Assembly: GCA_018398815.1 (NCBI GenBank) | Contig: CM031601.1 | Span: 30,813,293 to 30,877,292 of the forward strand | Direction: 5' to 3' | DNA: 64,000 nucleotides | Origin: Conus ventricosus | Lineage: Eukaryota; Mollusca; Gastropoda; Neogastropoda; Conidae | Shown here: piece by piece, positions 34,279 to 46,291 of the stretch | How positions within the stretch are numbered: position 1 is the stretch's first letter | How the letters are laid out: each line of letters begins with the position of its first letter | Made by a program: the position numbers and the translations under genes | The notes under the pieces: model-generated | Database searches by the model: none | Told to the model about the DNA's origin: nothing | Seen by the model: only the letters and a program-made list of their open reading frames with translations

Positions 34279-34456
34279 ATTTATCCGCGTTTAGGCTCGC
34301 TATCGGACCCCCGAGGCACCGATAACTTTATCCGCGTTTTGCCGAGTCGGATAGCTTATGCGGTCTGACGTGCATACCAAAATCTGCCGCCTATCCACCG
34401 AATAGGCGCTATTCGCGGACAGCCCTCTATCCGGATCGACGTGCATACAGGCCCAG

Positions 34457-34946
34457 GGTGCCAGAATGGGTGGCATATATGCAGTGCCAGTGTGGTGGTA
34501 TGGAAGATCAGATACCAAAAACATCTTCTGTGCATGGGGACTGTGCAGTGTTTCCTTGGGTGGTGACCTTATGACAACTCAATATTGATAGTTTCCCAAG
34601 GACCATTGGTGTTTGGGCAGTATTAGGACATTTAGGTATATATGTGTGTGGGGGAGTAGGAATCAGATGCATGAGAGCAATGCTGTCGAGTGGCCATGTA
34701 AGAGATAGCGGCAAAAGAGGGCAGAAAGTCAGCTGTGTGATGATAAATCTACAGTCAACATTCGTCACGTTCTTTTTGCAAAGCTTTGGCCATGCAGCAC
34801 CAAAGAACCATGTGTTCTTTTCAGTAGCTTTATAGGAGGATGGAGATATCACCCATTACTCGTTGCATGATAAAAATCTTTGTTATATCGAATGTATCAT
34901 AAGCTACTTCTGGGAAAATATAAAAGAGAATCTGGTGTACTTTCAG
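34457..34946. other. Intron before exon 5, unassigned
   Basis: No repeat family or exon was recognised other than the TTTCAG acceptor at its right end. Confidence 0.5.
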
Positions 34947-35116
34947 AATGAAGGATCGTACACAGCCAGGCCACATTCTGGGAGCAGCACAGGACAGAAG
35001 TGAGGAAGCCATGCCAGAACGCAGCATGTCTGCTGCTGCATGCTCTGTTGTACGATTCTTTACCCATGCAGCTCTCTTCCTGTCTGCTGCTCAACCAGGA
35101 CAGGTAGGGACAGTAT
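34947..35116 (+). CDS. RNF213: RNF213-like exon 5 (QPGHILG segment)
   Basis: A TTTCAG acceptor precedes one base that completes the Gln codon from exon 4, then MKDRTQPGHILG and a helical stretch including SVVRFFTHAALFLSA. The QPGHxLG motif directly after the RZ finger is typical of RNF213. Two donors are possible: GTAGGG after 35103 (phase 0) or GTAAAG after 35116 (phase 1). The second is given because it alone joins the next exon in frame without assuming a missing exon. The intron before it contains a Harbinger element and many CA arrays. Confidence 0.82.
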
Positions 35117-36712
35117 GTAAAGGTTTGCAGCAGAATGGAAAATGGTAGGACTTAAATATTCCCATTCATTAAAATAGCAGGTGTGACAGTCAGATGGTTA
35201 GAACATTGGATTCTTAATCTGATGGTCACAGGTTCAGTCTGAAATAGCATTGTATAGGTGAAATGCAAGGTAGATTTTTTTCTGATCTCCTGGGTCAACA
35301 TGTATGCAGACATGCAAATGTCCTGCCCCCTTCAAGTGTATACACACACAGAAGATGAGATATGCATATCAAAGATCCTGTAATGTGAGTCCTCACTCCG
35401 CAGATTATCAAAATACCCAGCATGCACCAGGAAACAATGTGAGATGGACACTGCCAGACATTCCTAATAGCTGACTGAAATACACTCAGCAACAACATTG
35501 TTGTAAGATGTGTCTGTTGCATCACCCCTATCGCAAGTATGTCAAGGGGCAATATACTGCATGTATGATATGATGATGCAATTACAATATCATTGACCAT
35601 TGATTTTTTTCATGCAGTGTTACGTGACATATTGTTAGGTTGCCACAAAATATTTTTAAAGTATAAACAAATGTTCACTATAAATTGATGTGTTACACAA
35701 TTATCTTGTATAGATTATGATTATAACAGTTGTTTTTTTTTTTAACTATTATTCTTTTATCTAATTTTTGTATCATGCAGTCTTCTTAATTTTATGTGCT
35801 TTCATAGGCTTGTGAACAATGCTTTCAAGTTTTTTTTCTTCTTTTCCCTTTGTTATTTTGTGACTTTTTTGATACAAAAAATGCGTTTCAGAAAGGAAGA
35901 CTGTAGTACAGATTTGGGACGATTAAGTGAGACATCCATAAGCAGAAACTGCATGTCCATGCTAGGAGGCCTTTCATTCTTATCAACAGCATTTTAAACA
36001 TCAATAACTGTGTTGTGTTCATCAATGCAGCGCTCTGCACACTGTGAAGGTTAGTGGCTGTTTGGAGAGCATTCTGATACTGGCATCCTGGAGAAGGTAC
36101 TTTCTGGTTATTGTGGCAATGTGTCGCAGATATCTGTTTGGCCAAATTTTAATGGTGCTATAACCATGCTGTCTCTTGTGTCCATACTGTTACACTGGTA
36201 AAAGGCTGGGTGTAGCTGATATGTTTCAGACCAATGCCTTGATGGTAGTCTTCACTTTATATATTAAACCTGTTCTGGTTACCGTTCCTCACACCTTTGC
36301 CAGTCTGTCAGCTGTCATATATCCATGCAGTCCACTGTGTGCAGGAGGCCGCTTGAGTGTTACACATTCTCTGGCATGGCTAGTTCTGACAGCAAGCGGT
36401 CAAGTTCATTCAGTTCTTTGCATCAAAGATCCTGGAGTGCATATATATTGTGGGGTATCATGAAAGATGATCACATGTTAACAAGCCTCTTCTTGGTGTT
36501 CTGTGACATAGACATCACACAGAAGTCTCTGCTCCAGCCCTGAAGATGATGGAGTGCATGCTTATGCTATGGGGATCATGACTTCTTATTCTTTTGCTAT
36601 ATTTTATGTTAGGACATTGCACTTGACTCTTCTTGTGATCTTTTGTGAATGCAGTCAGACACTGCCTGTTGTCTTTGGATGTGAACACATGCTTCTGCAT
36701 TTTCATGACCAG
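35117..36712. other. Intron between exons 5 and 6, unassigned
   Basis: No transposon or exon could be supported. If the GTAGGG donor at 35104 is the true one, a further short exon would be needed in this stretch. Confidence 0.5.
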
Positions 36713-36958
36713 ATGACAGTATGATCTCCTCCAAATCATTGAACTATGAACAGGCAGCAACAGTGTCCACCTTGATTCGGCCAGCATTGCGGGAAGAGGA
36801 TGTGATGTCCTTTCTGTGGGCACACCTGAACAAGGACCTTGAAGTGATGCAGAAAGCACTGGGAAGGTGCTGTGATGATATTTACCTCTTGCTGCATCAC
36901 CTGTGTCATCATATGGCATTGCTTCCTCTCAGGTCTGTCTCTCTACAACAGTTTTGTT
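36713..36958 (+). CDS. RNF213: RNF213-like exon 6
   Basis: This exon reads from about DSMISSKSLNYEQAATV through DVMSFLWAHLNKDLEVMQKA to DDIYLLLHHLCHHM, resembling the helical RNF213 segment in which a DLxxLxxALG..DD pattern is conserved. The start at 36713, after GACCAG, is chosen because it is phase-1 compatible with exon 5 ending at 36116 minus 1000, that is at 35116; another acceptor seven bases downstream would need a different preceding exon. The end at 36958 before GTAAAT is phase 1 and fits the next exon; a weaker donor after 36932 (GTCTGT) would not. The core is well supported, the borders less so. Confidence 0.75.
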
Positions 36959-37329
36959 GTAAATGATTGATGTCATTTTTCTTTTAACTGGAAAAAAAAT
37001 CAGCTTTATATCAGAATATTGATTATCTGTGTATATATCAGACCTGTTTATCCTAAATCTGCTGTTGATGTACTCTTCAGCAAGAATAAGTGTGTACAAA
37101 ATCCCAAATTTCTTTAACGGTGTGCACAGGAGGGGAAGGGAAGGGAGGGGCCCATTCATTCAGTTTCACCTGCCATCATACTACAGAGGCTTCACCATAC
37201 CACAGAGGCTTGGGTAGTAACCAGCTGATCTTGTATTAACAATTATGAATATAATTTCTTTTTTAAATGAATTACTTTCAAACCTGATTCATTAGCATAC
37301 TTTGACACAAACTTATGCTATCTTGCATA

Positions 37330-37532
37330 TATTGCCCCTTCCTTCCTGACTTTTAAGTCAACACTTAAAACGTACCTGTTCAAACACCAGTTGCATAATA
37401 CCACCTGATATATTACTAAATTACTACATGTCACTTGCACACTTTGCTCGTGTACAAATGAGCTGTTCATTGTGTTATATAGTGTGTTTATGTATGTGAC
37501 ATTATGTTCCAGTGTGCGTGTGTGTGTGTGTA

Positions 37533-37564
<32 letters not shown>

Positions 37565-37756
37565 TGTGTGTGTTTCATGACTCGTGAATGCAGAATTGTG
37601 TGCATGTGTGTGTGTATGCGTGAATGAATGTGTATGTGTGTGTCCTGCTTATATTTTTTTAGATGTTGAATTGTTAAAACTTGTAAAGCACCCTGTAGCC
37701 TACATTGTTAGGATGGGCGCTATAGAAATTGTCATTATTATTATTATATTTTTCAA
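37330..37756 (+). mobile_element. LINE 3' end, CR1-like, 5'-truncated
   Basis: The last codons of a LINE ORF2 read FKSTLKTYLFKHQLHNTT, followed by a GT-rich 3' UTR, GGGCGCTATAGAAATTGTCA and an (ATT)n tail at 37735-37748. A second copy with the same tail structure lies at 60700-61232. Confidence 0.75.
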
Positions 37757-37939
37757 TGTTTCATGTTGTCGATGAAGTAGACACAGTCTAACGCATTTTC
37801 TTCAGTTGAAGTTAGCAGAGGTGTTGGTCTTTGGGCAAAGTCCCTGCCATGTTAACAAATTCACAGGTGCAATGAACACTTAGGCGCTTTGTATCTAGAA
37901 TTTTGTTTTCACGTTCTTTTTTATAATGCATCATTTTAA

Positions 37940-39355
37940 CCCTCTGCCTGCCGCATGACTGTGCTACATGACTATGTGAATACCATGCCAAGTGAGGTAA
38001 CTCCGCAACACATTCACACTGGCCATTCAGAAACATCAATAAAAAATTTGTTTTTAACTTATCTATTCTATAAAAGTAATGAAAAAATTCAAAGACATCA
38101 CTCTATCCAAAACAGCCATTTTTTCCCCATATATAGTGAACTGGTACACAAGGGGAAAAAACTAACAGACTAACTCTATTTCAGTGTTCTCGGTGCTAAA
38201 ATAATTTTCCCTAAATTCACTGTACCCACAGAATGTCATGGATTAGGATCACAGAGTGATTTTCCAAGTCTAAACAAAGTACTGAAACCTTCAGGAACAA
38301 ACTTCAGTCATTCTATATGGTCTGCACACTAAAGAATCAACTTTTGTTGTGAAGGAAAAAAAACCCAAACTTAACAATTTTGTTAAACTGAAGGCATCAC
38401 ATACAAGAAGATTTGTCTTCTAACTAAATAACAAGAACAGATTACTGAATACTGGACTTTAGATTGTGATGGAAACAAGTGCACTGAGCAATCTTCCCCC
38501 CCTCCATCCCCCCGACACACACACACACTGTGGTGATGATTTACCTCTTGTCTGTCTCCTCTTTGCTTTTTGATAAACAGCAGGCAGTTTTTATTTTAGG
38601 CCAGAGTTTATGTTCATCCTTTTCTGCTTGCTTTTGTGCAGCAAATAAATTTGTTTCTCATTAAAAGTCTGCCAAAATTCCTCTGAAATCAAAAGGCTAA
38701 AGGTGACGCTCCCACAGGCAAATCATGGGACACACCCACTGACTGACCCGTTTCCTGGCTATCAAAACAAGGGAAACTTTTTGGGGCTTCACTTCTTCTA
38801 GCCAACCACTGTAGTCAACAATTAAAGAATGTCTGGCAAGTTTTGTTTTCGAATTTTCTTTTTTGGTGGGACTGGGCCCAGTAGCAATGGGCTATTCGTC
38901 GTCATCGTTATCATCGCCTGAATCATTATCGATTCCAACCTCAAAATAAGTCAGTATTTGATCTTTATTTATAACTAGGTCAAGATCAATATCCAAATCG
39001 TCTCGCTTCAAATCTTCTTCAAGAGTGTAGCCCGCAAATACGCTCTCTTCATCAACATCACTTCAGAAATTGAATTCTACAAGTTACATAGTTACTTGAT
39101 CCACCATTTTCCCAGAAGATCTTAGCGAAAAAAAGCCGAACTTTGAAAATTCATAGCAGCGAAACTACCCCACCGAAACGCTTGCAACAAAAAGCAAAAT
39201 AGCATCCAGAAACTTCCATACCGGAAGACTCTTCTGTCGCAGTTGCATTCTGGGATATGCAATGGTGAAAGTATTCAGCGGTCGATCTCGGTTGATCCAG
39301 TATTCAGATAGAGGAAATCTCGCGGTCGATCTTGGTTGATCCGGTAGGCATTGGG
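37940..39355 (-). mobile_element. piggyBac deletion derivative 3
   Basis: TTAA flanks both ends (37936-37939, 39356-39359). The inner ends are CCCTCTGCCTGCCG and, on the opposite strand, CCCAATGCCTACCG. On the minus strand at about 38897-39066 an acidic frame reads DVDEESVFAGYTLEEDLKRD and ends DNDSGDDNDDDE, like the N-terminus of a piggyBac transposase. No catalytic core remains. Confidence 0.75.
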
Positions 39356-39489
39356 TTAATTGTATTTTCACCAAACATGTGTACAAAATAAGTCAAAATC
39401 ATATGAGTAAACAGGTCTGATGTATGCATGTGAGAATGTGTCTGTAGGACAAAAACATGAGTATGTAGTACCCCATTTTCTGTAGAGCG

Positions 39490-40660
39490 CAATCTTAGGC
39501 TACTTTATCAGACACTTTTGATTTATTGTCAGGAGTTGGGATATCATTCATTATACTTGTATTGTTTTGTTCTACTGCATATTCTCTTATAGCGCTTTGG
39601 ATTTCTAGCTTAGGCTTGAATACATAATGTTCATCTTTTAGCAGTGAGCAGTTAAATTTCCAATAAGTCTTTCTTTTCATTTCCTTCCCAAATGACAAAT
39701 GTAAAGTTAACAATAAATGATCTGTTCGATAGCCCGGTAAGACATGGGAGTCTCCAAAGTAGGAATATAGATCACTGACATGAGGAAAAAATCAAGTTTA
39801 CTTTGTTGTAGAGGTGTAGTCCTACACCAAGTGAAACACTTGCTTTCTGGATTGTTTTCTGTCCAGATATCTATAAGGACATGTTTTATCATTATGTTTT
39901 GAACTACTTGCCTTATTTTGGGGTTGTTTCTTGATTGTAATTGTTGAATCAAGTGTTGGGTCCATGACACGGTTCCTGTCTCCAACTGTTGCGATTGTTA
40001 TGGATCTTAAATTCATTATGTGCCTATGTCCATCCTAAGATGTACCCGATGATGTCATGTGTAAGACCCGCCAAGAAAAGGGATAGGTTCCTGCCCAGCA
40101 GGGAGACAAAGACTTTTTGCTTGAGGCCAGTGCTGACAGAGATCTCCAGGTCCTTAGTTGTTTCATTGTAAAACAAACCCTGAGTATCAATCCTGTTGTA
40201 TTCCAGGAGTTTGTGTTGTATGTCAGTTATGTAGGGTAATGTTAGTCACCTACAAACATGACAACAGTGTTATGATTATTGTAGTATTTTGTATTTGCCA
40301 TGAGTTGGTGAATTGAGGGGAATCTTTGATTGGACTGTACACATTAACCAGAAGTATCTTCTTTTCCATAGCAGAAAAAGATATGAGAATGTAATTTCCA
40401 TTGAGATCTCTTTTTGTGTGCTTTACTTTAAATTCAAAGTTATTGCTAAACAATATTGCTACAACCTCTTGACTTAGATTTATATTATGTAGAATGTGTC
40501 TTGTAACCCCATTCAGATTTCTCGTGTGATTCTGTTATTTTATCGAAATATGTATCTTGCAAACAATAGATAAAATATTGTTTTTGTTTCAAGTAATGTT
40601 GAAACATCTCTTTGCTTTTGATGATCTCCCAATCCATGACAATTTAAGGAAGAAACAATA
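39490..40660 (-). pseudogene. L1-like LINE endonuclease fragment
   Basis: The minus strand reads, in several frames, KQKQYFIYCLQDTYFDKITE near 40610, GNYILISFSAMEKKILLVNV with YSPIKDSPQF near 40340-40410, LIDIWTENNPESKCFTW near 39860, and LTLHLSFGKEMKRKTYWKF near 39700. These are the LQDTH, LVNVYxP, FTWxxxxPLQQxRLDFFL and RTYWKFN blocks of the L1/Tx1-type apurinic endonuclease. The reverse transcriptase that should follow is absent. Confidence 0.8.
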
Positions 40661-40831
40661 AGATTATTCATAGCTTAATGATTGTTCATAGTTTAGTAAG
40701 AGTTTTAGCAAAAATTATTATCTCAAGCTATGGAATGTTGCCAAACATCTTCTTCTTCTTCTTCTTCCTAAAATACTGGTTCACTCAAATGTTAATACAG
40801 TAAGAGCCCATACACTGCACAAAAACATCAC

Positions 40832-40832
<1 letters not shown>

Positions 40833-40870
<38 letters not shown>

Positions 40871-40919
40871 ATATTACCATCTGCTCATTCTGATGACTGC
40901 TTATCTGTAAAATGAATGC

Positions 40920-40984
<65 letters not shown>
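40833..40984. repeat. C35 run and (TA)n array
   Basis: There are 35 consecutive C at 40833-40867 and an uninterrupted (TA)n array at about 40924-40984. Confidence 0.95.
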
Positions 40985-40985
<1 letters not shown>

Positions 40986-41211
40986 TTATAAAATACACAT
41001 CTATGAAGTTATGGTCTTTAAAAGTATGTTGTGAAAAATAAACATATCAGTCTGGACATAAACGCAAAACTGACAAATTTGGATGTCAGAAAACAGGTAC
41101 TTGTTTGTTATTATGATCACCTGAACAAGTGATTAGTCAGAAATATACGCTGCCCAAACCATAGGCAAAAATCAACAACTGCATAACATTGGCATACATT
41201 TTGAAGCTTAG

Positions 41212-41450
41212 TGAAACCCAGTTTGTTCTGTCAATGCATGTCCTCCTTTCTTAGTGAAAATCAGTTTGTTCTGTCAATGCATGTCCTCCTTTCTTAGTGA
41301 AAATCAGTTTGTGCTGTCAATGCATGTTGTTCTGTCAATGCATGTCCTCCTTTCTTAGTGAAAATCAGTTTGTGCTGTCAATGCATGTTGTTCTGTCAAT
41401 GCATGTCCTCCTTTCTTAGTGAAAATCAGTTTGTGCTGTCAATGCATGTC
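41212..41450. repeat. Minisatellite with 43- and 61-bp units
   Basis: The unit CCTCCTTTCTTAGTGAAAAT...CTGTCAATGCATGT repeats about five times; some units carry an extra 18-bp TGTTCTGTCAATGCATGT. It lies just upstream of exon 7. Confidence 0.9.
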
Positions 41451-41522
41451 ATTTAACACAGGTTCTGATAACAATCAGTTTTTAATGGCTGGTATCAAAA
41501 CATACCTGTGATATTGTTGCAG

Positions 41523-41614
41523 ACCATTTCTGGGGTCCACAGTTGAGATCAAAACAGGACAGAGAGAACTGGGAAAGGGGATTCACAGACAAGTACATTC
41601 AGCCTGTTCTGCAG
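41523..41614 (+). CDS. RNF213: RNF213-like exon 7 (NWE..F segment)
   Basis: This 92-nt exon follows GATATTGTTGCAG and ends CTGCAG before GTGAGG. The correct frame gives HFWGPQLRSKQDRENWERGF and then TDKYIQPVLQ. The R/K-x-NWE-x2-F pattern followed by an I-x-P-x-L helix is found at this place in RNF213 proteins, shortly after the segment in exon 6. It starts by completing a codon left at phase 1 and ends in phase 0. The same stretch read in the other two frames shows no family resemblance. An 18-45-bp-scale tandem repeat lies immediately upstream (41212-41450). Confidence 0.75.
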
Positions 41615-42168
41615 GTGAGGACTGTATTTGACCCAGTCATTTTTCTTTTGTTTGTTTGTTTGCCATGAAGCTCAGGGACCCATGTGCACGTGCATGTACA
41701 TAAATGTGTCCACAGATGCAGTTTAATTGATTTAAGCCCGGCAAGTGCACAGTTTTATCAGAGCACAAATAAGTATGTGCATGCACACACACACGCACAC
41801 ATACGAGCTCATACATTCAATTGCGCTCATGAATACAACAAATCAGTGCATCTACTTGTTAACGTTCTTCCAATCTCTGAAATGTATAGTTCATGAACAC
41901 ACATGAATATTTTAAAAAATGAACATTCTACACAGATACATTATTATGCAGTTATACTCCACAGTACTTGTGTTCCTTTTTGCACACACAGTCCTTTGAA
42001 TGAGTCAAATACCTTAAAGGTTAGGAGAGTAAATTCATACAAACACATTTCATATTACAGGTATACCAGTGCAGCTTAGGCACCATCTTTGCCACTTCAT
42101 ATCTCTCTCCCTCTTTTTGGTCTGTCTCTTTACTCTCTCACTCTCTCTTTTTTTTTTCTCTCTCCCCC

Positions 42169-42202
<34 letters not shown>

Positions 42203-42273
42203 TAATGGTGATTTAGTTTCTTTTTATTGTCTGTGAGACAAGGATAAAGGTTTTGAGGAGACGACAAATATGG
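41615..42273. other. Intron start with short CT/CA tracts
   Basis: No gene or transposon was recognised. A (CA)n run covers 42172-42200. Confidence 0.5.
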
Positions 42274-44292
42274 TGTCACGAGTCCTATGACGATTGACCC
42301 ATCTAGGGTGGTAGAATTATTCATTTATTTATTGTTGTTGCTGTTGTCGTGTATCAGTCCCTTAATGTGGCTTGTGGTGTGTTTGCACCTTAATGTCGTT
42401 CAGCTCAGGTTAGGTTTACTTTCTCTCTCTCTCTCTCTAATTTCACTGTCCGTGCAATTCATCCTGCAGGTTCACGGGTGGCTGGTACCTTTCTCTTGAA
42501 CTGGCTGTCTCTATCGGCCTCTCACCTGTCTTTTTACCTGCCGCACGTGCAGCATTCCTCTTAGCTTGAGGTATTCTCACTCTGTGACGTAGGGTGGCAT
42601 GTTGGCTGCCATCGGTTAGGAGGTTTGCTCTTCACTCGAGCGGAAGATGTCCCTGGGAGCGCCTGCTCCGGTTTTGGTTCTCTACCACATCGCCGAAGGT
42701 ACGGTCGGTACCTTCATCCCTGCAGTCGGCCTGTAGGGGAGGGACGTCACGTCATCTTTTCCGCATCTGCTCTGCTGGTCCTCTCGACTGGACAGAGGGC
42801 AGAGAGTCACTTGACCCGCCACTTTTGGGTCACCCACGGGTAGCTGGTAAGCATCAGTTTCGTGGTTTGTTTGTTTTTTTTGTTGTTAGCCGGCTAATTC
42901 TTCTCTTTTGCGCAATTTCCTTTTGTTTTCAAAATTATAAAAAGAAATATTGTTTGAGACCACTTTTTCTGGTTAATTCAATCTTTAACCTGGCCATTCT
43001 AAATTATATCCAAAATTTTCTCCTTTCAATGCATCTGGTGATGCGGTAGTCGGTGGGGATGGGGGAGAACCTGGTGATTTAGGGTTGGAACTTGCTTGGT
43101 CTCGCTCGTCCGCCCCTGTCCACAATCGCCGGTCTCTTATTCTTCGGCCACCGTCTGTTTGTGTTTGCAAGGGGAACGAGTGTTTTGTGTTTGCGAGCGT
43201 GCGTATGCATGATTAGTCGTTTGGATGCGTGGTTGGAGAATTGTTTTTTTTTTTAAATGTTGCTATAAAATGTGGGGATAATCGTGCCATTGAATTATGA
43301 TTATTTGCAATTGTGGTGGCAGTTATAAAGCAATGGTTGCTGTATTAGTTCAGTTCCTAAGAAAGAAAAATGTTGAACGTGAGTGAGGGAAGGATGAAGA
43401 TATAAATTGCTGTTTGTTTGTTTGGCCTGTTGGTGCAGTCTCTTGCCTGCTTCGTGTGAGGAGACCTTTAGCGAACATTCCTCATTTGGTTTGTTTACTG
43501 TGTTATGCTCAGGTCTGTGTTGAGCTGGTGTTACTAATGTATTCAGCAAACACCTCCCCTCGCCCACCATGCGAGTGGCTGTTAGGATTAAGCAGCAAAC
43601 TTCAGACCGTACTGACTGCGGGGTTCCAGTACCCTTTCTTCTTTCCTTCCAGTTCCTTCTGTTTTCTCTCCTCCCGGGGGCTTCACCCGAAGCTTGCGCT
43701 GTTGGTGCCGCGCAGTGTGAGGAGCACGTGGACCTTGCTGGATGGTCCTAACCCTGTCCGGGACTTTCCGCGACAACGCCTCGTCCCACGGGAGGCGTTC
43801 TCCACTGTCCACGGACCTCCTACAGTGCATGTGACCGGCGTGGTTAGCTCTGTGTCGTGCAATTTGGGTGTGTGTGTGTGTCAAGGGTGTCGGCATTGAA
43901 AGACTCTGTTCAAGAACAGACCCGGTTTGGGCACCTTATTCGACACGGTACTCTCAGAGGACTTTGGAGAGACAGGGGTGAGGGGGAACCACATGAAGCA
44001 CAAAAGGAACGTGTGTTGGAAACGCGTATTTATGATTATGGTTATGTTGTGTGCGGTGAAATGCTTGTTTGTGACTATGTGAATGTTGTGTGTGTTGAAA
44101 TGCTTGTGATTGTGCATGTTGTGTGTGTTGAAATGCTTATTTGTGACTATGTGTGTGTTGGTGTGAATAAATGGTGTATTGTATTGTAATCTTTCTGTGT
44201 GGTCTCTTGCGAGGCGTGTGAGGTCAGTCACTCCCTTCGCTCCCATCTAGACCGATCCTGTCAGGGCAGACCTCCAGGGGTCTGTCGTGACA
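42274..44292 (+). mobile_element. Solo LTR of about 2.0 kb
   Basis: The ends are TGTCACGA (42274-42281) and TCGTGACA (44285-44292), a perfect 8-bp inverted pair that also obeys the TG...CA rule of LTRs. Flanks are TATGG and TTTGG, a possible five-base target duplication with one change. A TATA-like CTATAAAA lies at 43263 and a polyadenylation signal AATAAA at 44166, in the order U3-R-U5. No gag or pol and no internal copy of the ends were seen. An open frame of 161 codons at 43414 has no recognised domain. Confidence 0.75.
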
Positions 44293-44297
44293 TTTGG

Positions 44298-44780
44298 TAT
44301 AAATTTTAGTAACCAAGTCTACGAACGAAGAATAGGAATTTGAACTTCTTTTTCCCCGCAAAGAAGACTGGTGACATGCACCATGATATGAACTTCTTGT
44401 GTGTTTGGGCAGTGCAAATTGGACTCTTCCCTTGCAGTTTAATGTTTTGGCTAGAAGCTGTTGTGTATTATATGCTATGAAGCCCGAACTTGAGTCAACT
44501 TGCATGTGTATTGGCTATTGTCATTTCTTTTTTTTCAATAATCATTTCTTCAGCTGTGCGGATCTGTGGTGTTTGTGTATGCAGGTATTTGTTTTCTTCT
44601 ACAGCTGTGAGTGGCATGTTATTCAGAGGTGGTTTGCACCATTTGTGATGGAGCATACAGGATAGTAATTCCCATAATTATTTCTATTCTGCAGTTTGGC
44701 TTTGTTGAACACTGTATCTCAGTACTTAGTACATTTCAACAAAAGCAATAAACTTCATAAGCTTCTTCCAGCGATACCAG
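44298..44780. other. Unassigned intron sequence
   Basis: Nothing recognised. Confidence 0.5.
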
Positions 44781-45570
44781 CCCGAACAGTGAGGTGACCA
44801 GACACAGCAGCAAGAAACCGTATATTCCAGTGTCAAACTCTAGGGACAAACAGACAGACAGTGACATGGCACTACAAACCCAGGAAGAGGAGATCATGAA
44901 AACACTGGACTCTTTCGCAACAAAAGAAAATTTGAACTTGGTACACGGCAGAGGTGGATAGGACAGTCACAAGTATAAATGAAAGAATGGACAGACTTGA
45001 AAGCAGGTTTTTCAATATGGAGAAAGATCTTGACAGTGAAAACAGACAATGAATTGAAAAGAGAAAATAAAGAGTTGAAGAACTAACTTAGGCAGCAGGA
45101 GCAGACAGTAAACAGACTGCAAAGTGACCAGAACAACCAGCAGTAGTATGATCGTCGCTGGAGTCTTCAAGTCTACAATGACTCCAGGAGATGAGCTGGG
45201 AGACAACAGCTGACTGTTCTGCCAAGTGCTGTAAAATCTGATCACATTGTGGGTGCCTATACAGGAGAACAACCTGGAGGCTGCACATCAGACAGGACCC
45301 CCACAGGCCGGTAAGAAACATCCGATCATTGTCCGATTTCAGTCAAGGAAACTGAAAGAGAAAGTGCTTGCTGGCAGATGCAAACAGAAAGGCAAGGGGT
45401 GTCAGTTAGCGAGGACTTAACTCTGACAAAGTACACACTATTACATGATGCACATAATCACAACGCCACCTTGGCTTCTTGGCCATTACAGGGCAAGGTC
45501 CTGACCAAGTTGATAATGGAAAAACTGTTCATGTGAATAATGGAAAAAACTGTTCCTGTGAAATGTAGTG
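44780..45570 (+). pseudogene. L1-like LINE ORF1 fragment
   Basis: The first half is rich in E, K and Q with heptad-like spacing (about 44880-45130), as in the coiled coil of L1-type ORF1 proteins. Near 45308-45400 it reads HPIIVRFQSRKLKEKVLAGR and then, after a one-base shift, GVSVSEDLT, the RRM-type RNA-binding end. This is a nucleic-acid chaperone part of an L1/Tx1-like element, broken by several frameshifts. Confidence 0.7.
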
Positions 45571-46291
45571 TGGATGTTAATTACCTGTTTATCAAGGAAA
45601 TGGACCCAGGAAAACGGAGGTAACAAATCAGAATCCTTCCTTTGCTTCTTAACCTCCCTTGAAGGTGCCTCTTTTTGGTTTCTAGTTGTGTTGATCATGA
45701 GTTTTATTCTGTGGATTTCAATTGAGAGTCAAAATTTGAGTCTTTCCCCCTCCCGTCTGCAGCCCCCGCCCCTTTCCCTTCCGCATCATTCTTCTCCATT
45801 CTCCTCAAGAGATATGTAAGTGTGTGCGTGTCTGTCTGTCGGTCTGTGCGTGCTGATATTATTTCCTTTTTGTTAGGGAGGTGATCCTAGTTTGCTGGTG
45901 TAGTACTGTCGGTGCTATGAGGCACAAACTGGATAACCCAACGGAATGAGCAGATGACCAGTTCAGTAATACACACGTATGTTCATGCATGCATGTGTGT
46001 GTGTGTGTGTGGTGAGGGAGTGGTGGTGGGGAGGGGGGATGGGGAATGAGTCTGTGAGGGAGACCTTTTCTTTCCTGGTACCTCATAGTTGTGTGTTGGT
46101 GAGACTAAATATGAAATGGGGGTGGGGGGTGGGGTAGAGAGAGCCTGCACATGTGTGTCTGTGTATGAATGGGGGTTGGTGAGTAGATGTGTGTGTAGTT
46201 GGATGCAGTTGCGTATATGGCACATGCGATTCATTATTAATGAATATCTAGAAATGATTTATTGAATATCGGTCTTTCCCCCTTTTGTAGT

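Larger units (their letters stand above)
33064..34453 (-). mobile_element. PIF/Harbinger element, rearranged
   Basis: Inverted ends GGCCTGTATGCACGTC start at 33064 and are mirrored at 34438-34453, with CAG flanking both sides (33061-33063, 34454-34456) as a three-base target duplication. Subterminal TTTTGGTATGCAC is also inverted at about 33161 and 34371. Transposase remnants lie on the minus strand. The interior contains three CA arrays (33416-33530, 33754-33848, 34083-34161) and a 215-bp duplication. Three-base duplications and these protein remnants identify the superfamily. Confidence 0.88.

Noticed and set aside
37584..37775. Cys/Val open frame
   Set aside because: It is the GT-rich 3' UTR of a CR1-like LINE.
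43414..43899. 161-codon open frame as a gene
   Set aside because: It lies wholly within the solo LTR and shows no domain.
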